From: Pseudomonadota bacterium
Lineage (GTDB): Bacteria > Pseudomonadota > Alphaproteobacteria > Rhizobiales > Xanthobacteraceae
Reading direction: 5' to 3'
NCBI GenBank assembly: GCA_023387695.1
Contig: JAEWHT010000426.1
Coordinates: 1 to 13,534, forward strand
DNA: 13,534 nucleotides
Part shown: positions 1-6,520 of the stretch, in pieces
Position numbering within the stretch: position 1 is the stretch's first letter
Layout: each line of letters starts with the position of its first letter
The notes under the pieces: generated by a model
What the model was told of the DNA's origin: nothing
Seen by the model: the letters and a program-made list of their open reading frames with translations, nothing else
Database searches by the model: none
Translations under genes and position numbers: made by a program

Positions 1-56
1 CGCCATCATCCGTATGAAGGACGCCTCATCGGCCCTTCGACCCTCGGATGTCCCAG

Positions 57-512
57 ATGTCGCTCACCATTCGCTCCGTCACCCGGCAGGATTACGATCA
101 ATGGCTGCCGTTGTGGGACGGCTACAACGCGTTCTACGGCCGCTCAGGTCCGACCGCGCTCGACCCCGAGATCACGCGCGTGACCTGGCAGCGCTTCTTC
201 GATGCCTACGAGCCGGTGCATGCGCTGGTCGCCGAGAGCGACGGCAAGCTGCTCGGGCTGACGCACTACCTGTTTCATCGCAGCACCACCGCGATCGAGC
301 CGTCCTGCTATCTGCAGGATCTGTTCACGAACGAGGCCGCGCGCGGCAAGGGCGTCGGCTCGGCGCTGATCCACGGCGTCTACGAGCGCGCCAAACTCGT
401 GGGCGCGCCGCGGGTCTACTGGCAGACGCACGAGACCAACACGACGGCGCAGAGCCTCTACAACAAGGTCGCTGATCGCTCCGGCTTCATCGTCTATCGC
501 AAGATCTTCTAA
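57..512 (+). CDS. GNAT family N-acetyltransferase
   Basis: This is a 151-aa single-domain GNAT protein, a family that transfers an acetyl group from acetyl-CoA to an amine of a small molecule or protein; the substrate cannot be read from the sequence. Residues 84-105 carry the conserved strand and acetyl-CoA pyrophosphate-binding loop: CYLQDLF, then R96-G-K-G-V-G101 matching the R/Q-x-x-G-x-G/A motif. The C-terminal YxxVADRSGFIVYRK stretch (residues 135-149) is the usual last strand and helix. The length of about 150 aa is normal and there is no signal peptide. The ATG at 57 (MSLTIRS) places the first strand directly after the start. An in-frame ATG at 48 would add MSQ, and neither start has a strong Shine-Dalgarno sequence. 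It looks monocistronic, followed by a terminator about 110 bp downstream. Confidence 0.9.
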   Translation: MSLTIRSVTRQDYDQWLPLWDGYNAFYGRSGPTALDPEITRVTWQRFFDAYEPVHALVAESDGKLLGLTHYLFHRSTTAIEPSCYLQDLFTNEAARGKGVGSALIHGVYERAKLVGAPRVYWQTHETNTTAQSLYNKVADRSGFIVYRKIF

Positions 513-525
513 CGACCGCCGGGCC

Positions 526-534
526 TGTGGATAA
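526..534 (-). promoter_or_regulatory. Perfect DnaA-box sequence
   Basis: Positions 526-534 read TGTGGATAA, the exact reverse complement of the DnaA-box consensus TTATCCACA. It lies 14 bp after the GNAT stop codon. It is a single box with no AT-rich unwinding region or cluster around it, so it is not an origin. It could be a chance match or a DnaA titration or regulatory site. I see the sequence match only; binding is inferred. Confidence 0.35.
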
Positions 535-665
535 CTTGGCCTGTCACCGGCGCGTAACACACCAGGACTAAGTTGCAGTCGCGTCTGATCTGGCCCCCCG
601 TCACCGATCAAGCGCCCCAAGCGGTCCCCGTCAGTCGCCGCGTCTGACAGGGGCCGCATTTTTTT
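535..665 (+). ncRNA. Possible small RNA ending at the intrinsic terminator
   Basis: This noncoding stretch lies between the GNAT stop and the 621-665 terminator and has no ORF worth calling. It can form a small nested hairpin: CCAG at 572-575 pairs with a later CTGG near 592-595, and GACT pairs with AGTC inside it. It then ends in a strong G+C-rich terminator stem with a T7 tract. This is the architecture of many alphaproteobacterial sRNAs. No convincing promoter is visible, and the terminator may simply serve the GNAT gene through a long 3' UTR. The call is therefore weak. Confidence 0.25.
621..665 (+). terminator. Strong Rho-independent terminator
   Basis: The arms are GCGGTCCCCGTCAG (621-634) and CTGACAGGGGCCGC (644-657), separated by a 9-nt loop. 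They form a 14-bp stem with one G-T pair and one C/A mismatch. A run of seven T follows at 659-665. This stops transcription coming from the GNAT side, about 100 bp before the aldo/keto reductase start. Confidence 0.8.
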
Positions 666-768
666 GCCCGCCGCTCCCTGTCGGCATGGCAGCACCGCAG
701 CCAGCCGCTTGCCGGTGCAGCGCTCCGCGGTCACAATGGGCGCCTGCTTTCTTCTGACAGGATCTCCC

Positions 769-1710
769 ATGGAAATTCGTAATCTCGGCGGCTCCGGCCT
801 GCGCGTGTCCGCAGTCGGGCTCGGCTGCAACAATTTCGGCCAGCGTATCGACCTCGAAGCATCGCGCAAGGTGATCCACCGCGCGCTCGATCTCGGCATC
901 ACGCTGTTCGACACCGCCGACATCTACTCGAACCGGGGCGGCTCGGAGAACGTGCTCGGCGCGGTCCTCGGCGACCGCCGCAAGGACATCGTGCTGGCGA
1001 CGAAATACTCCAAACCTATGACCGAGGACGGAACCAAGCAAGGCGCCTCGCGCCGCTACATCATGGACGCGGTGGAAGCGAGCCTGACACGGCTGAAGAC
1101 CGACTACATCGATCTCTACCAGCAGCATGATTATGATCCGCTGACGCCGATCGAGGAGAGCCTGCGCGCGCTGGACGATCTCGTTCGCCAGGGCAAGGTG
1201 CGTTACATCGGCAATTCGAACTTTCCGGCCTGGCGGATCGCCGAAGCGGAATACGTCGCACGCCAGATGAATGTCAGCCGCTTCGTCTCGGCGCAGGACG
1301 AATACTCACTCGTCGTGCGCGACATCGAGAAGGATTTGCTGCCGGTCGCGCAGGAATACAAGCTCGGACTGTTGCCGTTCTTCCCGCTCGCAAGCGGGCT
1401 CTTGACCGGCAAGTACAAACGGGGCGAGGCCGCGCCCGACAACACCCGCTTCGGCCAGACACCGCGGCTGCGCGATCGCTACGTCACGCCACGCAACGAG
1501 GAGATCGTCGAGAAGCTGCAGGCCTTCGCGAGCGCGCGCGGCCATTCGATGCTCGAACTCGCCTTCTCTTGGCTCGCCGCACGTCCGCAGGTATCGAGCG
1601 TGATCGCCGGCGCCACGCGTGCCGAGCAGGTCGAGCAGAACGTCAAGGCCATCGCCTGGCAGCTTACGGCCGAGGAGATGGCGGAGATCGACAAGATCAC
1701 GCTGGGATGA
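769..1710 (+). CDS. Aldo/keto reductase family protein
   Basis: This is a 313-aa NADPH-dependent aldo/keto reductase with a TIM-barrel fold, predicted to reduce a carbonyl substrate that is not identifiable here. The catalytic tetrad is complete: D48 and Y53 in FDTADIY, K79 in ATKYS and H120 in YQQHDYD. The GNSNF and SLLTGKY-like segments (here SGLLTGKYKRG) and the C-terminal PQVSSVIAGATRAEQVEQN segment, which binds the cofactor phosphate, are those of the AKR11/12/14-like group of bacterial proteins. The ATG at 769 is chosen because AGGA lies 7-8 bases upstream and MEIRNLG is the usual family start. Reading from 664 adds 35 residues of noncoding-like sequence. The cytosolic protein appears to be transcribed alone. 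Confidence 0.93.
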   Translation: MEIRNLGGSGLRVSAVGLGCNNFGQRIDLEASRKVIHRALDLGITLFDTADIYSNRGGSENVLGAVLGDRRKDIVLATKYSKPMTEDGTKQGASRRYIMDAVEASLTRLKTDYIDLYQQHDYDPLTPIEESLRALDDLVRQGKVRYIGNSNFPAWRIAEAEYVARQMNVSRFVSAQDEYSLVVRDIEKDLLPVAQEYKLGLLPFFPLASGLLTGKYKRGEAAPDNTRFGQTPRLRDRYVTPRNEEIVEKLQAFASARGHSMLELAFSWLAARPQVSSVIAGATRAEQVEQNVKAIAWQLTAEEMAEIDKITLG

Positions 1711-1753
1711 GTCTTACGGCGCGGCGCTATCTGTAAGGGAAGCACCGCTCTCT

Positions 1754-1797
1754 CACTCCCTCGCCCCGTTCTTACGGGGAGAGGGTGGGGTGAGGGG
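1754..1797. repeat. Left arm of composite palindromic repeat (CCTCTCCCCG family)
   Basis: A hairpin at 1758-1785 (CCCTCGCCCCG, loop, CGGGGAGAGGG) is followed by TGGGGTGAGGGG. The same arm occurs at 7339-7380 in an intact copy, starting with the same CACTCCCTCGCCCCG. The arm supplies the last codons and the stop (1772-1774) of the DUF559 gene. Confidence 0.85.
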
Positions 1798-2143
1798 CTG
1801 CCTCCGCGAGCTCGGTCTGAATTACGCTAAGAACGCCGTCGATGTTCCCGAGCACGTTATTATTCCAGAAGCGGAGCACCTTGTACCCTTTCTCTCCCAG
1901 ACGTTCATCACGAACAACATCAGTCGCCGATTCATTGTGTTGCCCGCCATCGACTTCGACGATGAGCCGCTTCTCACGACAAACGAAGTCGCAGATATAC
2001 CCGATGATCGGCTCCTGCCTGACAAACTTGTGTCCATCGATCCGCCGATTGCGGATGCGATTCCAGAGGACCGTTTCAGCGTCCGTTTGGTCGGTACGCA
2101 GTCGCCGCGCGAGTCGGATGGATTTTTTGTCGTGGCCACGCAT
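1772..2143 (-). CDS. DUF559 domain protein (Vsr/PD-(D/E)XK-like endonuclease)
   Basis: This 123-aa protein has the DUF559 fold, related to very-short-patch-repair and restriction-type PD-(D/E)XK nucleases. Visible family features are TDAETVLWNRIRNR (residues 20-33), G-x-K-F-x-R-Q-x-P-I-x-x-Y-x-x-D52-F-V-C, the catalytic-type E63-V-D65-G-G-Q-H, and the C-terminal VLRFWNNNVLGNIDGVL. All expected acidic residues are present, so it may be an active nuclease; target and role are unknown. The ATG at 2143 is preferred. A GTG at 2158 adds five residues but lies inside the repeat. The repeat arm supplies the G-rich ribosome-binding sequence (AGGGGC). The last nine residues (AAPHPTLSP) and the stop come from the opposite arm. 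Base composition is lower than the neighbours: about 48% G+C by hand count at 1861-1920, against 67% at 901-960. Confidence 0.88.
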   Translation of the reverse strand: MRGHDKKSIRLARRLRTDQTDAETVLWNRIRNRRIDGHKFVRQEPIIGYICDFVCREKRLIVEVDGGQHNESATDVVRDERLGEKGYKVLRFWNNNVLGNIDGVLSVIQTELAEAAPHPTLSP

Positions 2144-2144
2144 T

Positions 2145-2230
2145 GCCCTGCCCCTCACCCGGATCGCGCCGGACGATGCTTCGCATCGCCGGGGGCGATC
2201 CGACCTCTCCCCGCAAAGAGCGGGGAGAGG
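2145..2230. repeat. Right arm of composite palindromic repeat
   Basis: GCCCTGCCCCTCACCC (2145-2160) is complementary in its core to the left arm's GGGTGAGGGG. Next is a hairpin bounded by GGATCGC (2161-2167) and GCGATCC (2195-2201), with an inner perfect stem CGATGC-TTC-GCATCG. Last is a perfect 10-bp hairpin, CCTCTCCCCG (2204-2213) with CGGGGAGAGG (2221-2230). The final hairpin abuts the DUF1501 stop codon at 2231-2233 and could act as its terminator or 3'-end protector, although it has no T tract. Confidence 0.85.
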
Positions 2231-3448
2231 TTAAGTAACCAGCCCCTTCATTGGCCTCGCGCTGGCGCTGTCGGGGAACACGGTCTGGGCCAGCACCTGG
2301 TCCGACAGGCCGAACTGACCTTGCAGCACGCCCTTGATCACGGAGCGCAGATCGGTCGTGGGCTTGAGGTCGCGGGCCTCGTAGAGATTGGCTACCTTGA
2401 GGCCCGGCCAGTCGGAGATGACGCGGCCGCCTTTCACCGCGCCGCCGGCGAGCAGCGCGATGGTGCCGGTGCCGTGATCGGTGCCGTCGGTGCCGTTGAT
2501 ACGCGCGGTGCGGCCGAATTCGGTCGCGACGACGACGACGGTGTCACGCCAGCGATCGCCAAGACCGCTTTCGAATTCGGCGAGCGCGCCGTCGAGCCCG
2601 CCGAGCAGGAAGGCGAGACGCCCGACCGGGCCGCCTTCATTGGCATGCGTATCCCAGCCGTCGAAGGCGAGCGCGGCGATACGCGGACCGTCATCGGCGG
2701 CCATTAACTTCGCCGCGCCGCGCGCGACCTGGCGCATTTGCGCGACCGCATTTCCGGGCTTCGGCTTCATGTCGTCGCCGCTCGCAGCCTTCTCAAGCTG
2801 AAGGCCTTGCGACAGGGCCGAGGCCAGCGCGGGATCGCGGTGACGGTAGAGCTCGACGAGCCGCATCGCAGTGTCGTCATCGGCCTGTGGCAGCGCGACC
2901 GGCGCCCAGCCCACGGTCGGCGCATTGCCGCGCAGCACCAGCGGCGTAGTCGGGCCGACCGCAAGTCCACTTGAGACGCGCTCGCCGCGCGGCAACGCTT
3001 CCAATGCGCGGTTGAGCCAGCCGGACTGCACGCGGCCCGGGCCGGCATAGCCGCTCTCGAGCACGTCCTGGCCGTCGAAATGCGAACGGTCGCGATAGGG
3101 CGTCGACACGGCGTGGATCACGGCAGCCTGCTGCGCGCGATACATGCGCGCGAATTCCGGCATCGACGGATGCAGCCCGAAGAAGCTGTCGAGCATCAGC
3201 GCGGGATGCGCGCCATTCGCCGTGAGCGCGATCGAGCCGTGCAGGCCGGCATAATCAGGGTCGCCGATCGGCGCGACAGTCGCGAGCCCGTCGAGCGCAC
3301 CGCGCAGGATCACGACGACCAGGCGCGGATCTCGCCCGTCGGTCGCACGTGCGAATTTCGGCAAGTACGCCCAGGCCGCAAAGGAGGCACCCCCAAGCAG
3401 CAGACCGCGGCGCGAGGTGAGGAGCCGGTTTTCGACGCAGTCGATCAT
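2231..3448 (-). CDS. DUF1501 domain-containing protein, Tat-exported
   Basis: This 405-aa protein belongs to DUF1501, which is placed in the alkaline phosphatase/sulfatase-like clan; the substrate is unknown. The N-terminus has a twin-arginine signal: S12-R13-R14-G-L-L-L, a hydrophobic stretch to about residue 29, and an A33-R-A35 cleavage site. It should therefore be exported folded, usually with bound metal. Family hallmarks are LVVVILRGALDGLATVAPIGDPDY just after the signal, and EFGRT followed by GTDHGTG at about residues 309-327, the metal-ligand-like region. The ATG at 3448 sits six bases after the ribosome site AGAGGAG. An ATG at 3454 would overlap the upstream stop by four bases but leaves no spacing. 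It is the second gene of an operon with the DUF1800 gene, a pairing commonly found for these two families. Confidence 0.93.
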   Translation of the reverse strand: MIDCVENRLLTSRRGLLLGGASFAAWAYLPKFARATDGRDPRLVVVILRGALDGLATVAPIGDPDYAGLHGSIALTANGAHPALMLDSFFGLHPSMPEFARMYRAQQAAVIHAVSTPYRDRSHFDGQDVLESGYAGPGRVQSGWLNRALEALPRGERVSSGLAVGPTTPLVLRGNAPTVGWAPVALPQADDDTAMRLVELYRHRDPALASALSQGLQLEKAASGDDMKPKPGNAVAQMRQVARGAAKLMAADDGPRIAALAFDGWDTHANEGGPVGRLAFLLGGLDGALAEFESGLGDRWRDTVVVVATEFGRTARINGTDGTDHGTGTIALLAGGAVKGGRVISDWPGLKVANLYEARDLKPTTDLRSVIKGVLQGQFGLSDQVLAQTVFPDSASARPMKGLVT

Positions 3449-3450
3449 GA

Positions 3451-5013
3451 TCATCTCCTCTGAATTTCGGGCGACATCAGCAGCAGCGCGAGCGCCTGCT
3501 GGCGCGATTCCGCACGCTCGATGGTCCGCCGCGTTTCGGTTGATGCCGCATCGGCGGCCGCGAATTCCAAGAGATCGAGCGGATCGATGTTCGGCCCCAG
3601 GCGCGCGCCCATCTGCGAAGCGATATCGAGCCGCAGTTTCAAGCCCTCGGGCGCAGCCCAGGCTGCGGCGGTGTCGGGGAAGCCGTTGGGACCAGCCGGT
3701 GTCCACAAGGGCTGACCGAGCAGGTTCAGATTGCCGAGATAACCACCGGGATCCTCCGGCATGCGTGCGAGCAGCCGCCCGGTCGCAACGAGGAAATCGT
3801 AAGGCGAGCGCATCTTGGTCAACGGCGCTTTCCAGGCGTCATCGGAATCGACCAGCGCTGTCGCAAGCGCCTTGAGGTCGCCGTCGGTCTTGACGAAGAC
3901 ATCGCGCAACCGCGCCACCAGCGCCGGCGGCGGATCATCGGCAACGAAGTGGCGGACGAATTTGGTCGCAATGAAATTCGCGGTCGAGGGATGGCGCGCG
4001 ATGTCGGCAAGCGCGGCCTCGCCCTGGGTAAGGCCGGTCGCTTCATAGCTCTTGCCGAGCAGCATTTGCGGCCCGGGCTGGTGCGCGTTGGCATTGAAGA
4101 CAAAGGAGCCGGGCGCGCCGAGCTGGCCTTGTCGGCCGGCAAAGGTCCAGCCGGTGATGATGCGCGCGAGCGAGGTCACGTCTTCCTGCGTATACCCGCC
4201 GCCGACGCCAAGCGTATGCAGCTCCATGATTTCGCGCGCGAGATTTTCGTTGAGGCCGCGCTTGCGGTTTTGCCCCGCGCGCGAATCCGGTCCGAGCGAT
4301 TGCTGGTTGTCGTGGAAGAACAGCATCGCCGGATGCTGCTCGACCGCTTTGAGCATGTCGGCGAAGCGGCCGAGCACATTCGGGCGAATCGCTTCGCGCT
4401 CGAACGCGCCGGCCCACATCCGCGCCAGCTCACCCTTGTTCGCGGAGATGCAGAAATGATTGGACCAGAATGCGACCAACCGCTCGGTGAAGCCGCACTC
4501 GACCAGCATCGCGCGCTGCAATCGCGCCAGCGCCTCGGCGCGAAAGGTCTTCTGGATCACGTTGAGCGGTTGCGCCGCCGGCTTTGCAGCAGCCGGCGTG
4601 GTAGCGTTGGGCTGCGCGCCATCGGGCTTCATCGCAGTGTCAGCTGGCTTCGCCATCTGCTGACCTGCGATCTCGGTCGCGACGGTGTTGAGCGAGAGGT
4701 TGCGCCGCAATTGAGTGTCGGGCTTCGGATCGGTCGGCGTCTGCGGTGCGGACGGATCGGTCGGCGCAGCCGCCTTCGCAGCTTCGCGTGCCTGCTTGAC
4801 CTGGTCCTGATAGGCGAACACGGCCAGCGCGAGTTGTGGCGTCGACTGCAGGCCCGGCGCCTCCAGCAGCACGCCGAGGGGACGCGCCAACCCCGCCTTC
4901 ACGAATCCGCGAGGATCGGAGGCCGCATTGATGAGATCACCGGATGCGCCACCGCGGGCACCAAAGCCGAAGCGGTTCAGCGCGACGAGCGCGGCTTGCG
5001 AATCGCGGGCCAT
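3451..5013 (-). CDS. DUF1800 domain-containing protein
   Basis: This 520-aa DUF1800 family protein has no established biochemical function. It shows the family's N-terminal LNRFGFGAR (residues 12-20), ECGFTERLVAFWSNHF (172-187), HDNQQSLGPDSR (234-245), GLNENLAREIMELHTLGV (253-270) and the following GYTQEDVTSLARIITGWTF. A low-complexity Pro/Ala/Thr/Lys-rich insert covers roughly residues 80-150, between the first helix and the core. No signal peptide or membrane segment is visible, unlike its Tat-exported partner DUF1501. The ATG at 5013 is used because AGAGGAC lies six bases upstream; the TTG at 5016 is too close to it. Its stop TGA (3453-3451) lies inside the ATGATCATG that starts DUF1501, so the two genes are translationally coupled. 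Confidence 0.93.
   Translation of the reverse strand: MARDSQAALVALNRFGFGARGGASGDLINAASDPRGFVKAGLARPLGVLLEAPGLQSTPQLALAVFAYQDQVKQAREAAKAAAPTDPSAPQTPTDPKPDTQLRRNLSLNTVATEIAGQQMAKPADTAMKPDGAQPNATTPAAAKPAAQPLNVIQKTFRAEALARLQRAMLVECGFTERLVAFWSNHFCISANKGELARMWAGAFEREAIRPNVLGRFADMLKAVEQHPAMLFFHDNQQSLGPDSRAGQNRKRGLNENLAREIMELHTLGVGGGYTQEDVTSLARIITGWTFAGRQGQLGAPGSFVFNANAHQPGPQMLLGKSYEATGLTQGEAALADIARHPSTANFIATKFVRHFVADDPPPALVARLRDVFVKTDGDLKALATALVDSDDAWKAPLTKMRSPYDFLVATGRLLARMPEDPGGYLGNLNLLGQPLWTPAGPNGFPDTAAAWAAPEGLKLRLDIASQMGARLGPNIDPLDLLEFAAADAASTETRRTIERAESRQQALALLLMSPEIQRR
3455..3461 (-). promoter_or_regulatory. Ribosome binding site deciding the DUF1501 start
   Basis: AGAGGAG (minus strand) ends directly against the ATG at 3454 and six bases before the ATG at 3448. 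The spacing favours 3448 as the real start, two bases after the DUF1800 stop. Confidence 0.7.
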
Positions 5014-5127
5014 CAATTTGTCCTCTGCACGTTGCCGACCGCTTCCCTGGTCTGTGCGCGACGCCTAATATACCGTGACGACAGATGAACCCGACATGAA
5101 AATGACGGCGAAGCTTCGACGTAAATC
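5014..5127. other. Divergent intergenic region between DUF1800 and CWC genes
   Basis: This 114-bp gap must hold the promoters of the DUF1800-DUF1501 operon (-) and the CWC gene (+). The only A+T-rich island is TAATATA at 5066-5072, which reads TATATTA on the minus strand and is a plausible -10 for the DUF1800 operon. No TTGxxx -35 element stands at the expected distance, so I do not assign a promoter. Confidence 0.4.
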
Positions 5128-5331
5128 ATGACAAATTCGAAAGAAATCACGCTCCCGCGACCTGCCCCGCGCCGCCTCGCCTGCTCTCGATGCGGTACCG
5201 AGTTCGGTTGCGACCTCTCGGGCGACTGCTGGTGCGCGGAGGAAACGGCAAAGCTGCCGATGCCGGTGAAGGGCGAGGATTGTTTGTGCCGTGCGTGTTT
5301 GCGGAAGGCGGCGGCGGAGGCGGTCTCGTAG
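5128..5331 (+). CDS. Cysteine-rich CWC family protein
   Basis: This 67-aa cytosolic protein has eight cysteines at 19, 22, 28, 34, 36, 52, 54 and 57, in the pattern CxxC, GC, GDCWC, DCLCRAC. That is the signature of the small cysteine-rich CWC family, which has a predicted metal-binding fold and no assigned function. The length is typical. No strong Shine-Dalgarno sequence precedes the ATG at 5128. The stop codon TAG (5329-5331) is formed inside the first bases of the palindromic repeat that follows, so the repeat boundary sets the C-terminus (AEAVS). Confidence 0.82.
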   Translation: MTNSKEITLPRPAPRRLACSRCGTEFGCDLSGDCWCAEETAKLPMPVKGEDCLCRACLRKAAAEAVS

Positions 5332-5441
5332 GGTGGATTAGCCGAAGGCGTAATCCACCACTTCTGCCGCCGCGGAAAGACAAGCGGTGGATTACGCCGT
5401 CGACTGCGCTTCGCACAGCCGTCGTCTAATCCACCCTACGA
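5326..5441. repeat. 116-bp palindromic repeat (GTAGGGTGGATTA family)
   Basis: The outer arms TCGTAGGGTGGATTAG (5326-5341) and CTAATCCACCCTACGA (5426-5441) are perfect 16-bp complements. Inside, GGCGTAATCCACC (5347-5359) pairs with GGTGGATTACGCC (5386-5398), and CTGCGC-TTC-GCACAG forms a further small hairpin. The whole can fold into a branched structure on either strand. It fills the convergent gap between the CWC and GST genes, containing one stop codon and ending 3 bp from the other. It may act as a bidirectional 3'-end structure. The sequence resembles dispersed repeats I recall from Bradyrhizobium genomes. Confidence 0.88.
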
Positions 5442-5444
5442 AAC

Positions 5445-6143
5445 CTACACCGCGTGTCCCGGCGATGTCCGCGCCATGCCGTCGAACGCATCGAGCAGCT
5501 TTTCGCGCCAAGTGTAAACCGGATCGTCGGCCTCGAGCAGCTTGAACGGGCTCGTGACGCGCGCCCATTGGAAGCCCCCGAACACGATATAGTCGGCATA
5601 GTTCGGCGCAGCTCCTCCGAGATAGGCCTGCGTCTTGAACGTCTGCCGCATGATCTCCAGCGATTTGCGGAATGCGACAACGGCGCTGTCGCGGTTCGCC
5701 ATGATCTCTTCCAGGCTCTTGCCGCCGAAGCGCGCCTCGCGCGACTGGCGGAAATAGGCGGCATCGACCTCGGCGAGATTCTTCGGGATGTCGGCGATGA
5801 TCAGCGGAAAGATGCCGCCGACGATGGCGATGTCGCCCCATGCATTGATCATGCGCGCCATGGCGCGGCCGCCCTCGCCGCCGAACAGTGACGGCCGATC
5901 CCTGAAATTGTCCTCAAGATAGTTCGCGATCGCCCAGGAATCGACCACCGGTTTGTCGTGATGCAGCAGCACCGGCACTTTCTCCGAGCCGTGCGGCGCG
6001 ATAGTGCTCTTCTCGGTGAAGCGCCAGGGCAGCGATTCCGCCGTCAGTCCCTTGTGCGCCAGCGCCATCCGCGTGCGCCAGCAAAAGGGGCTGAAGGGGC
6101 GCGAGGCATCGGTGCCGACGAGTTCGTAGAGTTTGAGCGACAT
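5445..6143 (-). CDS. Glutathione S-transferase family protein (LigE/etherase-like)
   Basis: This 232-aa protein has an N-terminal thioredoxin-like GST domain (about residues 1-85) and a C-terminal helical domain. The segment SRPFSPFCWRTRMALAHKGL (14-33) resembles the beta-etherase LigE-type N-domain more than classical GSTs. K55-V-P57-V carries the cis-proline, and D68-S69 is the glutathione gamma-glutamyl binding pair. Family members use glutathione on aromatic ethers or other electrophiles; the substrate here is unknown. The position equivalent to the first Cys of a CPFC motif is Ser18, while Cys21 is present. The ATG at 6143 is the natural family start (MSLKLYELVG) but lacks a clear Shine-Dalgarno sequence. 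A palindromic repeat begins 11 bp upstream and separates the gene from the TauE operon on the same strand. Confidence 0.9.
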   Translation of the reverse strand: MSLKLYELVGTDASRPFSPFCWRTRMALAHKGLTAESLPWRFTEKSTIAPHGSEKVPVLLHHDKPVVDSWAIANYLEDNFRDRPSLFGGEGGRAMARMINAWGDIAIVGGIFPLIIADIPKNLAEVDAAYFRQSREARFGGKSLEEIMANRDSAVVAFRKSLEIMRQTFKTQAYLGGAAPNYADYIVFGGFQWARVTSPFKLLEADDPVYTWREKLLDAFDGMARTSPGHAV

Positions 6144-6153
6144 GGTGGTGTTC

Positions 6154-6264
6154 CGTCATTGCGTGCGCGGCGACTTGTCCGCCGAAGCCTTGGCGAAGGC
6201 GGAAGCAATCCAGGCTGCGTCCGCGGAGGCATTCTGGATTGCTTCGCTTGCGCTCGCAATGACG
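6154..6264. repeat. 111-bp palindromic repeat (CGTCATTGCG / GAAGCAATCCAG family)
   Basis: The outer arms are CGTCATTGCG (6154-6163) and CGCAATGACG (6255-6264). The inner perfect 12-bp stem is GAAGCAATCCAG (6202-6213) with CTGGATTGCTTC (6234-6245). A further hairpin lies near 6178-6203 (TCCGCC, GGCGGA ends). It sits between the 76-aa gene (stop at 6290) and the GST start (6143), so any readthrough transcript must cross it. Confidence 0.87.
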
Positions 6265-6289
6265 ATGTGGAGACAGCGGGGCTCTGCTT

Positions 6290-6520
6290 CTACCGCCCGT
6301 TGGTTCGCAGCAACGTCTCGCCGTCCTTCGTCACGGCGATGACGAGGCCGAGGCCGGGCAGCGTCTCGCGTGCGACGAAGCCGCGATCGGCCGCATCCTC
6401 CCAGATGGTAAGGCGCGGGCACGAGGTTTTCCAGGTCGAGATCACCTCGGCATAAGCGCGCGGCTCGCGCGCGATCCATTCGACGAAGTCCAGCACCAGC
6501 GGATCAGCCGTCTCGCTCAT
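6290..6520 (-). CDS. Small winged-helix-like hypothetical protein coupled to TauE/SafE
   Basis: This 76-aa protein is of unknown function and is conserved-looking. Its order of elements suggests a small winged helix: a helix DPLVLDFVEWIAREP, a helix AYAEVISTWKTSCPRLTIWEDAADRGFV like a helix-turn-helix with recognition helix, then VIAVTKDGETLL, which resembles the wing and the LTxxGxxLL of MarR-like domains. This is inference from pattern, not a family match. The ATG at 6520 overlaps the TauE/SafE stop as ATGA. An excellent ribosome site (GGGAGG, 6527-6532) lies six bases upstream, inside the end of the permease gene. It may regulate or act with the permease. Confidence 0.75.
   Translation of the reverse strand: MSETADPLVLDFVEWIAREPRAYAEVISTWKTSCPRLTIWEDAADRGFVARETLPGLGLVIAVTKDGETLLRTNGR

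Noticed and set aside
526..534. Replication origin at the DnaA box
   Set aside because: Only one box, no AT-rich unwinding region and no dnaA, dnaN, hemE or parAB nearby.
144..923. 259-codon minus-strand open frame over GNAT and the intergenic terminator
   Set aside because: Antisense to the GNAT and AKR genes and runs through the intrinsic terminator. No conserved motif.
1754..2230. Insertion sequence
   Set aside because: No transposase, and the arms are nested hairpins rather than simple IS termini with flanking direct repeats that I can identify.
1619..2707. 362-codon plus-strand open frame spanning the AKR end, the repeat, DUF559 and DUF1501
   Set aside because: It crosses several real genes and repeat arms in antisense or wrong frame and shows no domain.
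3949..5088. 379-codon open frame on the plus strand
   Set aside because: Antisense to the DUF1800 gene. No motif, and composition typical of a shadow frame.
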